This document shows, piece after piece, positions 23,227 through 31,084 of a stretch of DNA of 36,379 nucleotides. Origin of the DNA: Candidatus Woesearchaeota archaeon (GTDB lineage Archaea; Nanobdellota; Nanobdellia; Woesearchaeales; UBA10216); contig JACPIJ010000069.1 in the NCBI GenBank assembly GCA_016188145.1, forward strand, positions 1-36,379. The letters run 5' to 3'. Below the pieces are notes generated by a model. It worked only from the letters and a program-made list of their open reading frames with translations, ran no database searches and was not told the origin of the DNA. Positions within the stretch are counted from its first letter, which is position 1, and each line of letters starts with the position of its first letter. A program made the position numbers and the translations under genes.

Positions 23227-23270
23227 GTTTGTTTTACCACCAAAAGCAAAAAAGGGCTTCTTTATAAAGC

Positions 23271-25484
23271 TTATTCATCCCTTGAAGGCATTGCAACACC
23301 TTCGACAAGCTTGATGCCCTTCCTGTCCCTGATTTGCTGCGCAACCTTCTCCTGAAGCTCGAACGGAAGCTTTTCAAACAGCTGGTCAAGGACGTAGAAG
23401 CTGCCCCTCCCCTCCGTAGATGAGCGCAGGTCTGAGGTCAGGCCGAAGGTTTCAGCGACTGGAAGCTTTGCCTTTACCGTAATCATCTCACCTTCCTGGG
23501 TCATTTCCAGCAGCTGGCCCCTCCGGTTCTGGATGAGCTTTGAGATAGCGCCCATGTAAGAGGCAGGCGCATCAACCTGCAGCACTTGCAAAGGCTCAAA
23601 AAGCATTGGCCCTGCGTTAAGCATGGCCCCCCTCAGGGAGTCCCTAACAGCGGGTAGCACCTGCGCCGGACCACGGTGAATCGCATCCTCATGCAGTTTC
23701 ATGTCCATCAGGTAGGCAATGACGTTGACACAGGGCTCCCTTGAAATCGGGCCAAACTTCATAACATCATCAAAGGCGTCCATGACCATCTCGATAACCT
23801 CGCCAATGTGGACCTGGCCTCGTGTCATGTCTATGAGCATGTTGCCGTTGAAGATGTCCTTAATGCGCCTCGTCATCTTGCTGTCCATCCCTGCAGCCTC
23901 AAGCTTGTGCCAGATATCCTCCTCTTTTTTCTTGAGCCGCAATGTTGACGGGATATCGCCGCGCTTAATAACCTCAGAATAAGCCACAGGCATCGGCTCG
24001 GCCTTTATGTAGAACTTGTTGTGCTTGTTCGGGCTTTTGCCCTCGAACTCAGGAGAGGGCTTCACAACAGTCTCCCTGTAGACAACTATTGGCGTTGACG
24101 TTTTCACCTCAACTCCTTTATCAGTCAAAATGCGGTTCTCAATGACTTCAAGGTGCAGCTCACCCATGCCGCTGATAAGGTGCTCGCCTGTTTCCTCATT
24201 AATCTCAACAACGAGCGTAGGGTCCTCCTTACTGACCTGCCTCAGCACCTCAACGAGCTTCGGAAGGTCACTTGGCCTTTTTGCCTCAATTGCCTTTGTA
24301 ACAACAGGCTCAAAAATGTGCTTTATTGCCTCAAACGGCTGGATATCAGGAACAGAGCTGACTGTTTCGCCGGAGAAAACACCGCGCAGGCCAACAAGCC
24401 CAATAACGTTGCCGGCAGCGAGCTCATCAACCTGCTCCCTCTTCGGGCCATTGTAAACGAAAACCTGCTGCGCCCTCACCTGCTTCTTAGCCCCAATAAG
24501 GAAAAGCTCCTGGCCCTGCTTGACCGTGCCTGAAAAAAGCCTGCCGGCAGCCACCTCGCCGGCGTTTTTGTCAATGACAATCTTGGTGCAAACGAACACG
24601 ACCGGACCGTTTGGGTCGCAGCTAACCAGAGACTTCCCGGTCTCGCTCTCAAGCTCGCCGTGCCAGAGCTTCGGGATACGGTAAGCCTGGGCGTGCTTTG
24701 GGTTGGGATGGTGCTTTATTGACATGTTAAGCACAACCCTGTGAAGGGGCGCTTTATTAGCAAGCTCCTTTATCCTTTCCTCCTGGCCAGGCGCGTCAGA
24801 GTAAGTGTCAATGACGTCCTTGAACGACAGGCCAGTTTCCTTCATGTATGGAATGGAAAGCGCCCACTTATGGAAAGCCGAGCCAAACGCCACGCTGCCC
24901 TGATTGACGTCAATCTGCCACTTCTCCTTGTACTCAGGCTCGGCAAGATTGCTGATAAGCTTATTCACCTGAGTGATAATTTTAAGGAACCTTTCCTGCA
25001 TCTTTTCAGGCGTGAGCTTCAGCTCCCTGATGAGGCGGTCAACCTTGTTGATAAAAAGGCAGGGCCTCACTCTTTCCTTAAGGGCCTGTCTCAGGACTGT
25101 TTCGGTTTGCGGCATGACGCTCTCGACGGAATCAACCAGGAGTATCGTGCCATCAATAGCCCTCATGGCCCTCGTAACATCGCCGCCAAAATCAACATGC
25201 CCTGGAGTGTCAATGAGGTTGATAAGGTACTCCTGCCCCGCAACATCGTGCACCATTGAAACGTTAGCAGCGTCAATTGTTATGCCCCTCGCCTGCTCAT
25301 CAGGCTTGAAGTCAAGAACAAGCTGCTTCCCGGCTGTTTCGAAAGACATCATACCTGCCCCGGCTATTAAGGAGTCTGAAAAAGTCGTCTTTCCGTGGTC
25401 TATGTGGGCAGACGTACATATGTTCCTGATATGCTCAGGATCGCGGCTAAGCCTCACAATCTTGTCAACAATCTTTTCGTCCAT
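23271..25484 (-). CDS. fusA: Translation elongation factor aEF-2
   Basis: GTPase that drives ribosomal translocation; 737 residues, normal length. The G motifs are AHIDHGKTT, the switch I ARGITIDAA, DTPGHVDFGG and NKVDRL. Domain IV carries LHEDAIHRGPAQVLPA, in which His603 is the residue modified to diphthamide; this links it to the Dph2-family gene in the window. A TATA box (CCTTTAAAAA on the minus strand, 25531-25542) gives a leader of about 27 nt, so EF-2 has its own promoter although ndk and adk lie upstream in the same direction. Confidence 0.97.
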   Translation of the reverse strand: MDEKIVDKIVRLSRDPEHIRNICTSAHIDHGKTTFSDSLIAGAGMMSFETAGKQLVLDFKPDEQARGITIDAANVSMVHDVAGQEYLINLIDTPGHVDFGGDVTRAMRAIDGTILLVDSVESVMPQTETVLRQALKERVRPCLFINKVDRLIRELKLTPEKMQERFLKIITQVNKLISNLAEPEYKEKWQIDVNQGSVAFGSAFHKWALSIPYMKETGLSFKDVIDTYSDAPGQEERIKELANKAPLHRVVLNMSIKHHPNPKHAQAYRIPKLWHGELESETGKSLVSCDPNGPVVFVCTKIVIDKNAGEVAAGRLFSGTVKQGQELFLIGAKKQVRAQQVFVYNGPKREQVDELAAGNVIGLVGLRGVFSGETVSSVPDIQPFEAIKHIFEPVVTKAIEAKRPSDLPKLVEVLRQVSKEDPTLVVEINEETGEHLISGMGELHLEVIENRILTDKGVEVKTSTPIVVYRETVVKPSPEFEGKSPNKHNKFYIKAEPMPVAYSEVIKRGDIPSTLRLKKKEEDIWHKLEAAGMDSKMTRRIKDIFNGNMLIDMTRGQVHIGEVIEMVMDAFDDVMKFGPISREPCVNVIAYLMDMKLHEDAIHRGPAQVLPAVRDSLRGAMLNAGPMLFEPLQVLQVDAPASYMGAISKLIQNRRGQLLEMTQEGEMITVKAKLPVAETFGLTSDLRSSTEGRGSFYVLDQLFEKLPFELQEKVAQQIRDRKGIKLVEGVAMPSRDE

Positions 25485-25556
25485 ACTTAATCAGCACTCA
25501 ACAATTCAACAGAAGCAGCAACTTGGAGGGCGTTTTTAAAGGTTACTGTTCATAAT

Positions 25557-26201
25557 TTATCGGCTTTTCACAAGCGCTTCATCACACTGCTTCACAATCT
25601 TCCCAATCTCGGTGATGTGGAAGCTCGCATCAATCTCGCTCAAAATCCCTTCGTTGCGGTAGTAGTCAATCAGAGGCTTGTTCTGCTCCCCGTAAACCCT
25701 GAGGCGCTCGGTGATTATGCCCGGCTTTTCGTCAGAGCGCTGGTAAAGCTCTCCCGAGCAGCGGTCACAGGTGCCATCCTTCTTTGGGGGATTGTATTTG
25801 ATGTGATAAACAGAGCTGCACTTCCTGCACGTCCTCCTTCCTGATATGCGCTCAACAATCGTCTTGAACGGCGCCTTGAAGTCAAGCACGGCATCAATGG
25901 CAGCAAATTCCTGCAATGCTTTTGCCTGAGCCGAAGTGCGGGGATACCCGTCAAGAATGAAGCCGCCTTTGCAGTCTGGCTGCGCAACGCGCTCCTTGAC
26001 CATTTTTGTAACGAGCTCGTCAGGCACAAGCCTGCCAGCATCCATGAATCCCTTGGCCTCCCTGCCGAGGGCTGTTCCCTTCGTTACAGCCTCCCTGAGC
26101 ATGTTGCCTGTGGAAATGTGAGGAATCCTATATTTAGATGAGAGAATTGCCGCAACTGTTCCCTTGCCAACGCCCGGTGGCCCCAATAAAACGATATTCA
26201 T
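25557..26201 (-). CDS. adk: Adenylate kinase with a zinc lid
   Basis: Converts ATP and AMP to two ADP. The P-loop is LLGPPGVGKGT; the AMP-binding part is ISTGNMLREAV and FILDGYPRTSAQA. The lid holds two cysteine pairs, CRKC and CDRC, as in zinc-containing long-form adenylate kinases typical of bacteria rather than the short archaeal AdkA type. ATG 26201 gives MNIVLLGPPG, the usual family start; a GTG at 26210 overlaps the ndk stop and is possible. Coupled to ndk (6-base gap). Length is 214 residues. The bacterial-type form suggests ancient gene exchange. Confidence 0.94.
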   Translation of the reverse strand: MNIVLLGPPGVGKGTVAAILSSKYRIPHISTGNMLREAVTKGTALGREAKGFMDAGRLVPDELVTKMVKERVAQPDCKGGFILDGYPRTSAQAKALQEFAAIDAVLDFKAPFKTIVERISGRRTCRKCSSVYHIKYNPPKKDGTCDRCSGELYQRSDEKPGIITERLRVYGEQNKPLIDYYRNEGILSEIDASFHITEIGKIVKQCDEALVKSR

Positions 26202-26206
26202 GAGAA

Positions 26207-26698
26207 TCACAGTATGTGAATGTCGTGGACGGTCTTATAGGAGTGAAGCTCCTTTTGGCTGAACCACAATTTTATTTCAGCAGCTGCATCCTGCTTGCTG
26301 GATGAGGCGTGCACAAGGTTCTTCACAGGAACTTTCTTCGCATCAGCATAGCCGTAGCTCATGTGGCTGAAATCTCCCCTGATTGTGCCGGGAGCTGCTG
26401 CTTTTGGCTCAGTTGAGCCAACAAGCTTTCTAGTGTTCTCAATAGCGTTTATGCCTTCAAGCACCATTGCAATAACCGGGCCTGTTGTAAGGAATTCGGC
26501 AATCATCTGCCTTACATGGGCACCAGCCCTCTTCGCAAGCTCCTCAGTGTAGTGCTTAAGCGCAAATTTCTTGTCCACCCACACCATCTTCATCCCAACG
26601 ACCTTAAGGCCGGCATCCTCAAACCTGCCAAGAATCCTTCCCATGATGCCCCTCTGAACTGCATCGGGCTTCAACAACACCAAGGTACGCTCAATCAT
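26207..26698 (-). CDS. ndk: Nucleoside diphosphate kinase
   Basis: Exchanges the terminal phosphate among nucleoside triphosphates through a phosphohistidine. The start MIERTLVLLKPDAVQRGIMG is canonical; KHYTEELAKRAG, FLTTGPVIAMVLEG, GTIRGDFSHMS and NLVHASSSKQDAAAEI (with the catalytic His) follow. ATG 26698 is fixed by a TATA box at 26722-26730 about 28 bp upstream. Length is 163 residues, with a slight C-terminal extension (YKTVHDIHIL). In many archaea ndk follows eL8-eS28-eL24 directly; here an opposite-strand gene lies between. Confidence 0.95.
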   Translation of the reverse strand: MIERTLVLLKPDAVQRGIMGRILGRFEDAGLKVVGMKMVWVDKKFALKHYTEELAKRAGAHVRQMIAEFLTTGPVIAMVLEGINAIENTRKLVGSTEPKAAAPGTIRGDFSHMSYGYADAKKVPVKNLVHASSSKQDAAAEIKLWFSQKELHSYKTVHDIHIL

Positions 26699-26721
26699 AA
26701 AGAGGATTACTTGAGCTGCCA

Positions 26722-26730
26722 CTATATAAG
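26722..26730 (-). promoter_or_regulatory. TATA box of ndk
   Basis: CTTATATAG on the minus strand, about 28 bp before ATG 26698. It shows that ndk-adk is transcribed independently of the upstream ribosomal genes. Confidence 0.65.
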
Positions 26731-26893
26731 TTTTTTCGTTGCGTGTTTCGGCATTGTCAGGTTAAGCATTCGTTGCGCCCAAGATACAGCTTGAAATATA
26801 GAATAATACTACTGGTACATAGTAAAATATAGAAAAGTTTAAATATTGGTGTGAAACCCCAGAGGGGCAAAGTGAAATTACGGGTGAGATGAA

Positions 26894-27463
26894 ATGAGCA
26901 ACGCTGGTACTGTTACTAAGAATGTTGCAGAGAAGAGCGTAGCTGAATATGCTCTCGATTACTTCCTTGAAGCACTAGAGAGGGAGAGAAGAAACAGCCT
27001 AGACGGAAGAGGCAGCCCGGACATAACATATTCTCTTGGAGCAGCAGCCGCCCAAGGTCGGGTTGGCTTCCAGCAAAAACCACGGCTGGCAATAGCCAAA
27101 GCAGGTTGCAACATAACGATTTTTGATATTGAAAATTCAGGATTTAAACTCGGGACTCCTGAAAATCCTGTTAATTCAGGGATATACAGATTAGGTGGGA
27201 TTCCAGAACGACCTGTTATATATAGGGCGCCTATGTGGCAGCGGGAAGTACCAAGCAACAAGGAGTTCTATGCTGCTGTCGGCGAGTTCTTGTTCGGAAG
27301 TAACGGGCAAGCGGCAGCATTTGGCCAGCTTGGAACAGGACGTAGTGCGCTTGCAATTATGAAGGCACTACATCAAAACATATTACCTCCTGCCGAGGCG
27401 AAGGAGTTGCTTGGGAGATTAAAAGCAGAAGGGATAAACGCGTTAGAATATCTCCGAAACTAG
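26894..27463 (+). CDS. Orphan protein inserted between eL24 and ndk
   Basis: Unrecognised 189-residue protein on the opposite strand to its neighbours. It contains YALDYFLEALERERRNSLDG, a middle beta part (RLAIAKAGCNITIFDIENSG, GIYRLGGIPERPVIYRAPMW) and a C-terminal helical part with AIMKALHQNILPPAEAKELLGR. It has full expression signals: TTTAAAT (26838-26844) as TATA box and GGTGAG (26883-26888) five bases before ATG 26894. It breaks up the eL8-eS28-eL24-ndk order common in archaea, so it is probably a lineage-specific arrival. Confidence 0.7.
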   Translation: MSNAGTVTKNVAEKSVAEYALDYFLEALERERRNSLDGRGSPDITYSLGAAAAQGRVGFQQKPRLAIAKAGCNITIFDIENSGFKLGTPENPVNSGIYRLGGIPERPVIYRAPMWQREVPSNKEFYAAVGEFLFGSNGQAAAFGQLGTGRSALAIMKALHQNILPPAEAKELLGRLKAEGINALEYLRN

Positions 27464-27487
27464 GCACAATGTAGGCGCAATGGGAGG

Positions 27488-27784
27488 TCACGCGCCGCCT
27501 TTCAATTTCTTCGCGGCAGCGCCAGAAATGCCGAACTTCACTTTGCCGCCTGCTGCCGTTGCCTCTGCCTCGCGCTGGAGGGCCTCCTTTTCAGCCTCTG
27601 CTGTAAGCTTGCCCTTGAGCTTCCTGAATTCCTGAGTCCACCTTGTATGCCTCGGCACCCTGCCAAGGTCAACGTTCCTTTCGCATTTTGAAGAGCAGAA
27701 ATTGAGCACCTTGCCAATCTTCTCCACGAATATCATGCCCGTTCCCTTCTCAATCTCGTTGCCGCAAAAGCTGCACTTTGCCAT
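27488..27784 (-). CDS. rpl24e: Large ribosomal subunit protein eL24
   Basis: Zinc-binding 50S protein. MAKCSFCGNEIEKGTG and FCSSKCERNV supply the C-x2-C...C-x3-C zinc site; RHTRWTQEFRKLKGK completes the core. At 98 residues it is longer than the usual archaeal form of about 60: the extension is an Ala/Glu/Lys-rich helix (AEAEKEALQREAEATAA) and a GGKVKFGISGAAAKKLKGG tail, closer to the eukaryotic arrangement. It starts two bases after the eS28 stop. Confidence 0.94.
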   Translation of the reverse strand: MAKCSFCGNEIEKGTGMIFVEKIGKVLNFCSSKCERNVDLGRVPRHTRWTQEFRKLKGKLTAEAEKEALQREAEATAAGGKVKFGISGAAAKKLKGGA

Positions 27785-27786
27785 TG

Positions 27787-28164
27787 CTACTTTCTCCCCT
27801 GGTTTAGCGGCCTTGCCTCAATCTCTGTTTCCCTAAGCATCAGCACATCGCCAATCTGGACAGGCCCTTTGACATTTCTCCTCAAAACCTTGCTGGCGTC
27901 CCTTCCTTCAAGGACCTTGCACCTTATCTGAGTGGCCTCGCCCCTGGTTCCCGTGCGGCCAACAATCTCCTCAACCCTTGCAGGCACTGCAAATGTAAAG
28001 AAAACAGCACCCTTAACCTCCTCCTTCACCTGAGGCGCCTGAGGCTGGCCAGCGGATTGTGCGGATTGTGCCTGTTGCGGCTTTTTACCGCCAACTACCG
28101 GAGTTGCCGCAGCCGGAGCCACAGCTTCTTTTCCTTCCTTTTTGTCCGCCTTTTTTTCAGTCAT
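27787..28164 (-). CDS. rps28e: Small ribosomal subunit protein eS28 with a long N-terminal extension
   Basis: The C-terminal 65 residues are a normal eS28 OB-fold: [38 protein letters not shown] and the hallmark [15 protein letters not shown]. Before it comes a low-complexity extension of about 60 residues rich in Lys, Ala, Gln and Pro ([20 protein letters not shown]). Typical archaeal eS28 is about 70 residues, so the extension nearly doubles the protein. ATG 28164 follows the eL8 stop by 25 bases; an in-frame ATG at 28215 would overlap eL8 and is rejected. Confidence 0.93.
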   Translation of the reverse strand: MTEKKADKKEGKEAVAPAAATPVVGGKKPQQAQSAQSAGQPQAPQVKEEVKGAVFFTFAVPARVEEIVGRTGTRGEATQIRCKVLEGRDASKVLRRNVKGPVQIGDVLMLRETEIEARPLNQGRK

Positions 28165-28189
28165 CTTACTGCAGCTTACCCCATCCTGT

Positions 28190-28528
28190 TTACTGTGACT
28201 TGAATTCCTCGGCAATCTCCTTCACTATTGCCTTTGCATCGCCTTCCTGGATAATCGCAATGCTCACTGCAGGAACGGTAAGGCCTGCTGCAACTCCCAG
28301 CTCTTCCTTGCTCGGAACCTCAACAACAGGGATGCCTTTCTCCTTCCCGAGAAGCGGAAGGTGCATCGTTATCTCCGGAGGGCTGACGTCCTTGGCAACA
28401 ACGACAAGCTTCGCAGTGCCCCTCTCAATTGCCTTTGTGGCTTCGTTTGTGCCCTTCTTCAGCTTACCCGTAGTTCGAGCAAGCTCAATAGCTTCCAAGG
28501 CACGGTTACTCACATTGTTATCAGCCAT
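28190..28528 (-). CDS. rpl7ae: Large ribosomal subunit protein eL8 / L7Ae
   Basis: K-turn-binding protein of 112 residues, part of the 50S subunit and of box C/D, H/ACA and RNase P particles. The RNA-binding block is [18 protein letters not shown], with [20 protein letters not shown] and the loop [20 protein letters not shown] following. First gene of a leftward eL8-eS28-eL24 operon. GGTGATG lies just upstream of ATG 28528. The leader is about 110 nt, long enough for the autoregulation by its own product known for L7Ae in other archaea. Confidence 0.96.
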   Translation of the reverse strand: MADNNVSNRALEAIELARTTGKLKKGTNEATKAIERGTAKLVVVAKDVSPPEITMHLPLLGKEKGIPVVEVPSKEELGVAAGLTVPAVSIAIIQEGDAKAIVKEIAEEFKSQ

Positions 28529-28567
28529 CCAACATCACCTTCACAAGATTTATTTCAATCTGATTTT

Positions 28568-28667
28568 GGTAGCAAAAAAAAGGATAAGCTACCTCATTCA
28601 CGCCGAAACTAATGCGGCGATCATTAATCACAGGCCACAATAAGCGGAAAAAGAGGCGGTATATAAA
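28568..28667 (-). promoter_or_regulatory. eL8 promoter and structured leader
   Basis: A TATA box (TTTATA on the minus strand, 28662-28667) predicts a start near 28637. In the leader RNA, GGUAGC and GCUACC (28568-28573 with 28588-28593) form a 6-bp stem with an oligo-U loop. GA precedes the stem and AA follows it, which loosely recalls a K-turn, but no second stem is evident. Confidence 0.4.
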
Positions 28668-28698
28668 CGTTGCTGTTTGGAAAAAGAAGAAACGAAAA

Positions 28699-29616
28699 TC
28701 ATTTGCCCTGCAGCATAATCAGGTCCTTGGCCGTCAGCTTCTTCCCGCTCTTCAGCTTTTCGGTGAGTTCCTGCTCCTTCTTCTCTTCTGCCTCTTTTTT
28801 CCTGGCAGCAGCCATTGCGTCAAGCCTTTCCTTAACATCGGAAAGCTCATGCAGCGTTTGGCCAAGCGAAGAATTTGCTGCGGCGTAATCCTCCTTTGCC
28901 TTTTCCAGCTGCTCAACAAGGAGCTTTTTGCGCTGCCGCAGTTCCCTGAGCTGCGGAATCAGCTTCACCATCTCCTCATGAAGCCTCTGGCTCTCGGCAG
29001 CGTGCTGCTGAAGCTCCTTGTGGAAGGCGTTTGACTGCCTCCTTATATCCGAGAATTTTGCAAACAGCTCCCTGTGCGATTTTGACGCCTCGGAAAACTG
29101 CTTGACAGACTCCAGCTGCCTTTTCTTTTCATTGATAACCTTCATGAGCTGCTTCTCTTTCTCAAACGGTATGACCTCGGTTTCGATTTTGAGCTCTATA
29201 GAAGCAATCTCGGAAATGAGCTGGCCCACGGATTTCTTTTTGGGAACAGTTTTTCCGTGGCTCCTGTGAGCCAATTCTTCTGCTGCCTCTTCTTCAGCCT
29301 CAACTGCCTTTTTCAGCTCAGCACTGATAAGCTTAAGGGACTCATTGGCTTCCTGCCTCTTCGCTTTCAGTTCCCTGACTATTGCTGTCTCCTTATCACG
29401 CGCTTCCCTGAGCTCCCTTACCTTAATGATGGTTGACTTGAATTTCGGATTAATCTCGCGCAGCTGCCTGATACAGGAATCCCTGCTGCTGCCGAGTGCC
29501 GAAATCCTGGACTTCAGCTCGCGGGCAAGCCTGCTGTCTTTCGCAAGCACGGCTGAAAGCGGCTCATTACCTATCCTTCCACTGCTGCTGCCATCTGCTT
29601 CTGCTGGAGAAATCAT
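28699..29616 (-). CDS. COG1340-type archaeal coiled-coil protein
   Basis: Conserved archaeal coiled-coil protein of unknown function. Almost the whole 305-residue chain is heptad-like, from LARELKSRISALGSSRDSCI to EKRLDAM-like segments, with a break at HGKTVPKKKSVGQLISEIAS, the family's central landmark. The C-terminus ELTEKLKSGKKLTAKDLIML is also typical. The TATA box on the minus strand (centre near 29643) is about 27 bp before ATG 29616, so that start is preferred over ATG 29631, which lies too close to the box. Monocistronic. Confidence 0.85.
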   Translation of the reverse strand: MISPAEADGSSSGRIGNEPLSAVLAKDSRLARELKSRISALGSSRDSCIRQLREINPKFKSTIIKVRELREARDKETAIVRELKAKRQEANESLKLISAELKKAVEAEEEAAEELAHRSHGKTVPKKKSVGQLISEIASIELKIETEVIPFEKEKQLMKVINEKKRQLESVKQFSEASKSHRELFAKFSDIRRQSNAFHKELQQHAAESQRLHEEMVKLIPQLRELRQRKKLLVEQLEKAKEDYAAANSSLGQTLHELSDVKERLDAMAAARKKEAEEKKEQELTEKLKSGKKLTAKDLIMLQGK

Positions 29617-29715
29617 TAACTCGCTTGGCATTATCCCACTATAAAAATCTTATTGGAGTGCCGCAACATAATCGAGAGAGCAACCTTCAATGAATAACAA
29701 ATTAAGTGAATGCAC

Positions 29716-29799
29716 GCCGCGGACGGGAGTTGAACCCGTAAGGCCTGGAGGGCCACCTACTTATCAGGTAGGCGCGTTTACCAATTCCGCTACCGCGGC
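29716..29799 (-). tRNA. Type II tRNA with GAU anticodon (isotype conflict)
   Basis: Complete 84-nt cloverleaf. Acceptor GCCGCGG (29793-29799) pairs with CCGCGGC (29716-29722); D arm GCG-11 nt-CGC; anticodon stem CCTAC/GTAGG with the loop CTGATAA, so the anticodon is GAU (29763-29765, as ATC on the plus strand); T arm ACGGG-TTCAACT-CCCGT. The variable region is 16 nt (29740-29755) and forms its own GGCC-CTCCA-GGCC hairpin, the mark of class II tRNAs (Leu, Ser). The base after the acceptor is G, as in archaeal tRNA-Ser; Ile and Leu tRNAs normally have A. The anticodon loop is exactly that of tRNA-Ile(GAU). CCA is not encoded. Confidence 0.9.
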
Positions 29800-30088
29800 G
29801 GCAAATTCTCTATTTTCTTAAATCTTAATGAAGCTATGCCCTGATTTTTTGAAAATTATTTTCTTAAAGAAGAAATATTCTGACTGTTGCCGCAAATTAT
29901 GCGAGAAAAAGGCAATTTTTTGAAAAACTTACGGTTTGCCTGAAATATTTTTGCGAGGAGTTTTCAAAAGTGCCAGCAAAAAACGAAAGGTATATTAAGG
30001 AGGGAACCAACACTTAAGATAAAGACCTGGAGGGTTGCCTGCTGTTGAGGCAGGGACGTTTGCCGGTTTCGTGAACCCGGCTTTTTTT
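29800..30088 (+). ncRNA. Intergenic region with a candidate small RNA (about 30020-30088)
   Basis: The gap upstream of the tRNA is AT-rich and has no gene to 29988. GGTATATTAA (29989-29998) is a plausible TATA box predicting transcription from about 30020. The following 65 nt have two hairpins: TGCCT (30036-30040) with AGGCA (30048-30052) across a 7-nt loop, and GCCGG..TT with AA..CCGGC (30062-30081), then seven Ts. The unit looks like a short, independently transcribed and terminated RNA. No open reading frame of note and no recognised RNA family; box C/D or H/ACA motifs were not found. Confidence 0.45.
30062..30088 (+). terminator. Hairpin plus oligo-T terminator
   Basis: The GCCGGTT...AACCCGGC stem (one bulged C) is followed by TTTTTTT at 30082-30088. 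It would end a rightward transcript just before the convergent orphan gene whose stop is at 30092. Confidence 0.6.
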
Positions 30089-30091
30089 CTT

Positions 30092-30718
30092 TTACCGTCT
30101 AGTTCCTGCTTCAAGAATAGCGTTACTGGCCGTGTAAAAAATGAGGTTACGCTCTCGCTCTGTCTGCTTCAGAGCTTTGGACGCATAAGTGCTGGCCGCT
30201 GCTGCAACAAACTCGTCAATAGCCTGCGGTGTCAGTTCTGTTCTGCGGGCTGCGCGTTTACCAAACCCTTGGAAAGTGCCAGTTGCTACTCCTATAAACG
30301 GTGGCACTTGCGCCTTCGCAATCATTTCCAACTGCTCGGCTTCTGACCTGCGTTCCTCAAAATATTCGCCCCTACTATTATAACCGCTGTCTTTAACTGT
30401 AAGTTCTGCAATTCCCGAAATGTGAGCTGCAAGCACAAGCCCTTTTGGATATTGCGAGTGATGCTGGTTTGGTTTAATGTAACCAACTAGGAATGCGTCA
30501 TAGTAAACATTATTCAACTGCCCGACAATTTGCACGAGGACGTGTGACTTCACCACCCGCGAAAGGTAGCCCTCTTTTGTCAAAACTGCCGTGTGCCAGC
30601 CATCAACTGAAGCATCAACTATGTCAACTAATGTGTTAGATGGCAGGTTTGCAAACCGGATAAGCTGTTCAGAAGGTATCCACAGCTTGCAAGCGCTTGT
30701 GCCTGTTGTGCCAGTCAT
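30092..30718 (-). CDS. Orphan protein downstream of aP1
   Basis: Unrecognised 208-residue protein. The N-terminal half is beta-rich (ACKLWIPSEQLIRFANLPSN, LVDIVDASVDGWHTAVLTKE, SHVLVQIVGQL), then KPNQHHSQYPKGLVLAAHIS, and a helical C-terminal half with YFEERRSEAEQLEMIAKAQV and ELTPQAIDEFVAAAASTYAS. No membrane segment. The stop of the ribosomal stalk gene is 23 bases upstream, so it is probably read from the uL10-aP1 transcript. ATG 30718 follows TTGAGG; a TTG at 30724 is an alternative. Confidence 0.65.
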   Translation of the reverse strand: MTGTTGTSACKLWIPSEQLIRFANLPSNTLVDIVDASVDGWHTAVLTKEGYLSRVVKSHVLVQIVGQLNNVYYDAFLVGYIKPNQHHSQYPKGLVLAAHISGIAELTVKDSGYNSRGEYFEERRSEAEQLEMIAKAQVPPFIGVATGTFQGFGKRAARRTELTPQAIDEFVAAAASTYASKALKQTERERNLIFYTASNAILEAGTRR

Positions 30719-30741
30719 CCTCAAAACCCAATTGACTGCAT

Positions 30742-31065
30742 TTACCCAAACAGCGCAGACAGCCCTGCTGCAGCTTCCTCTGCAGACTTCTTCTCGTCCT
30801 CCTTCTTGGCTTCAGGCTTCGCCTCATGCTTGCCACCGGCTGGAGCCGCACCTGCTGGCGCTGCTGCAACCGCAACCTGCTGCACTGCCGCTTCCTTTAT
30901 GGCCTTGTCAATGTCCACTCCATCAAGCGAGGCGACAACCGCCTTCGACATGGCAGCGTCTGACTTTACTCCGGCTGCGTCGAGAACCTTAACCAGTGCG
31001 CCCTCTTCAACCTTCTTCCCTGCCTTGTGCAAAAGCAGAGCCGCATACACGTATTCCATTCCCAT
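30742..31065 (-). CDS. rpl12: Large ribosomal subunit stalk protein aP1 (L12)
   Basis: Archaeal acidic stalk protein of 107 residues. The N-terminal dimerisation domain is [20 protein letters not shown] with [20 protein letters not shown]; then an Ala/Gly/Pro hinge, a charged region ([11 protein letters not shown]) and the factor-binding tail GLSALFG. AGGAGGG directly precedes ATG 31065. A possible TATA box (31147-31154, minus) would start transcription inside the branched repeat at 31085-31139, giving a structured leader. Confidence 0.95.
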   Translation of the reverse strand: MGMEYVYAALLLHKAGKKVEEGALVKVLDAAGVKSDAAMSKAVVASLDGVDIDKAIKEAAVQQVAVAAAPAGAAPAGGKHEAKPEAKKEDEKKSAEEAAAGLSALFG

Positions 31066-31084
31066 CTTGTATCCCTCCTATAGC

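Noticed and set aside
24153-24533. Long open frame opposite EF-2
   Set aside because: It lies fully inside the EF-2 gene on the other strand, has no family resemblance and no promoter or ribosome site.
26857-26867. CCCC-AGA-GGGG hairpin before the orphan gene at 26894
   Set aside because: A 4-bp GC stem lying just before the predicted transcription start is too short to argue for function.
28568-28593. K-turn in the eL8 leader
   Set aside because: The stem and a GA are present, but the second tandem G-A partner and the C-stem are not, so a K-turn cannot be claimed; only the hairpin is reported.
29740-29755. Possible tRNA intron explaining the extra bases
   Set aside because: The extra bases lie in the variable region, not at 37/38, form their own hairpin and leave a normal 7-nt anticodon loop; no bulge-helix-bulge splice motif is evident.
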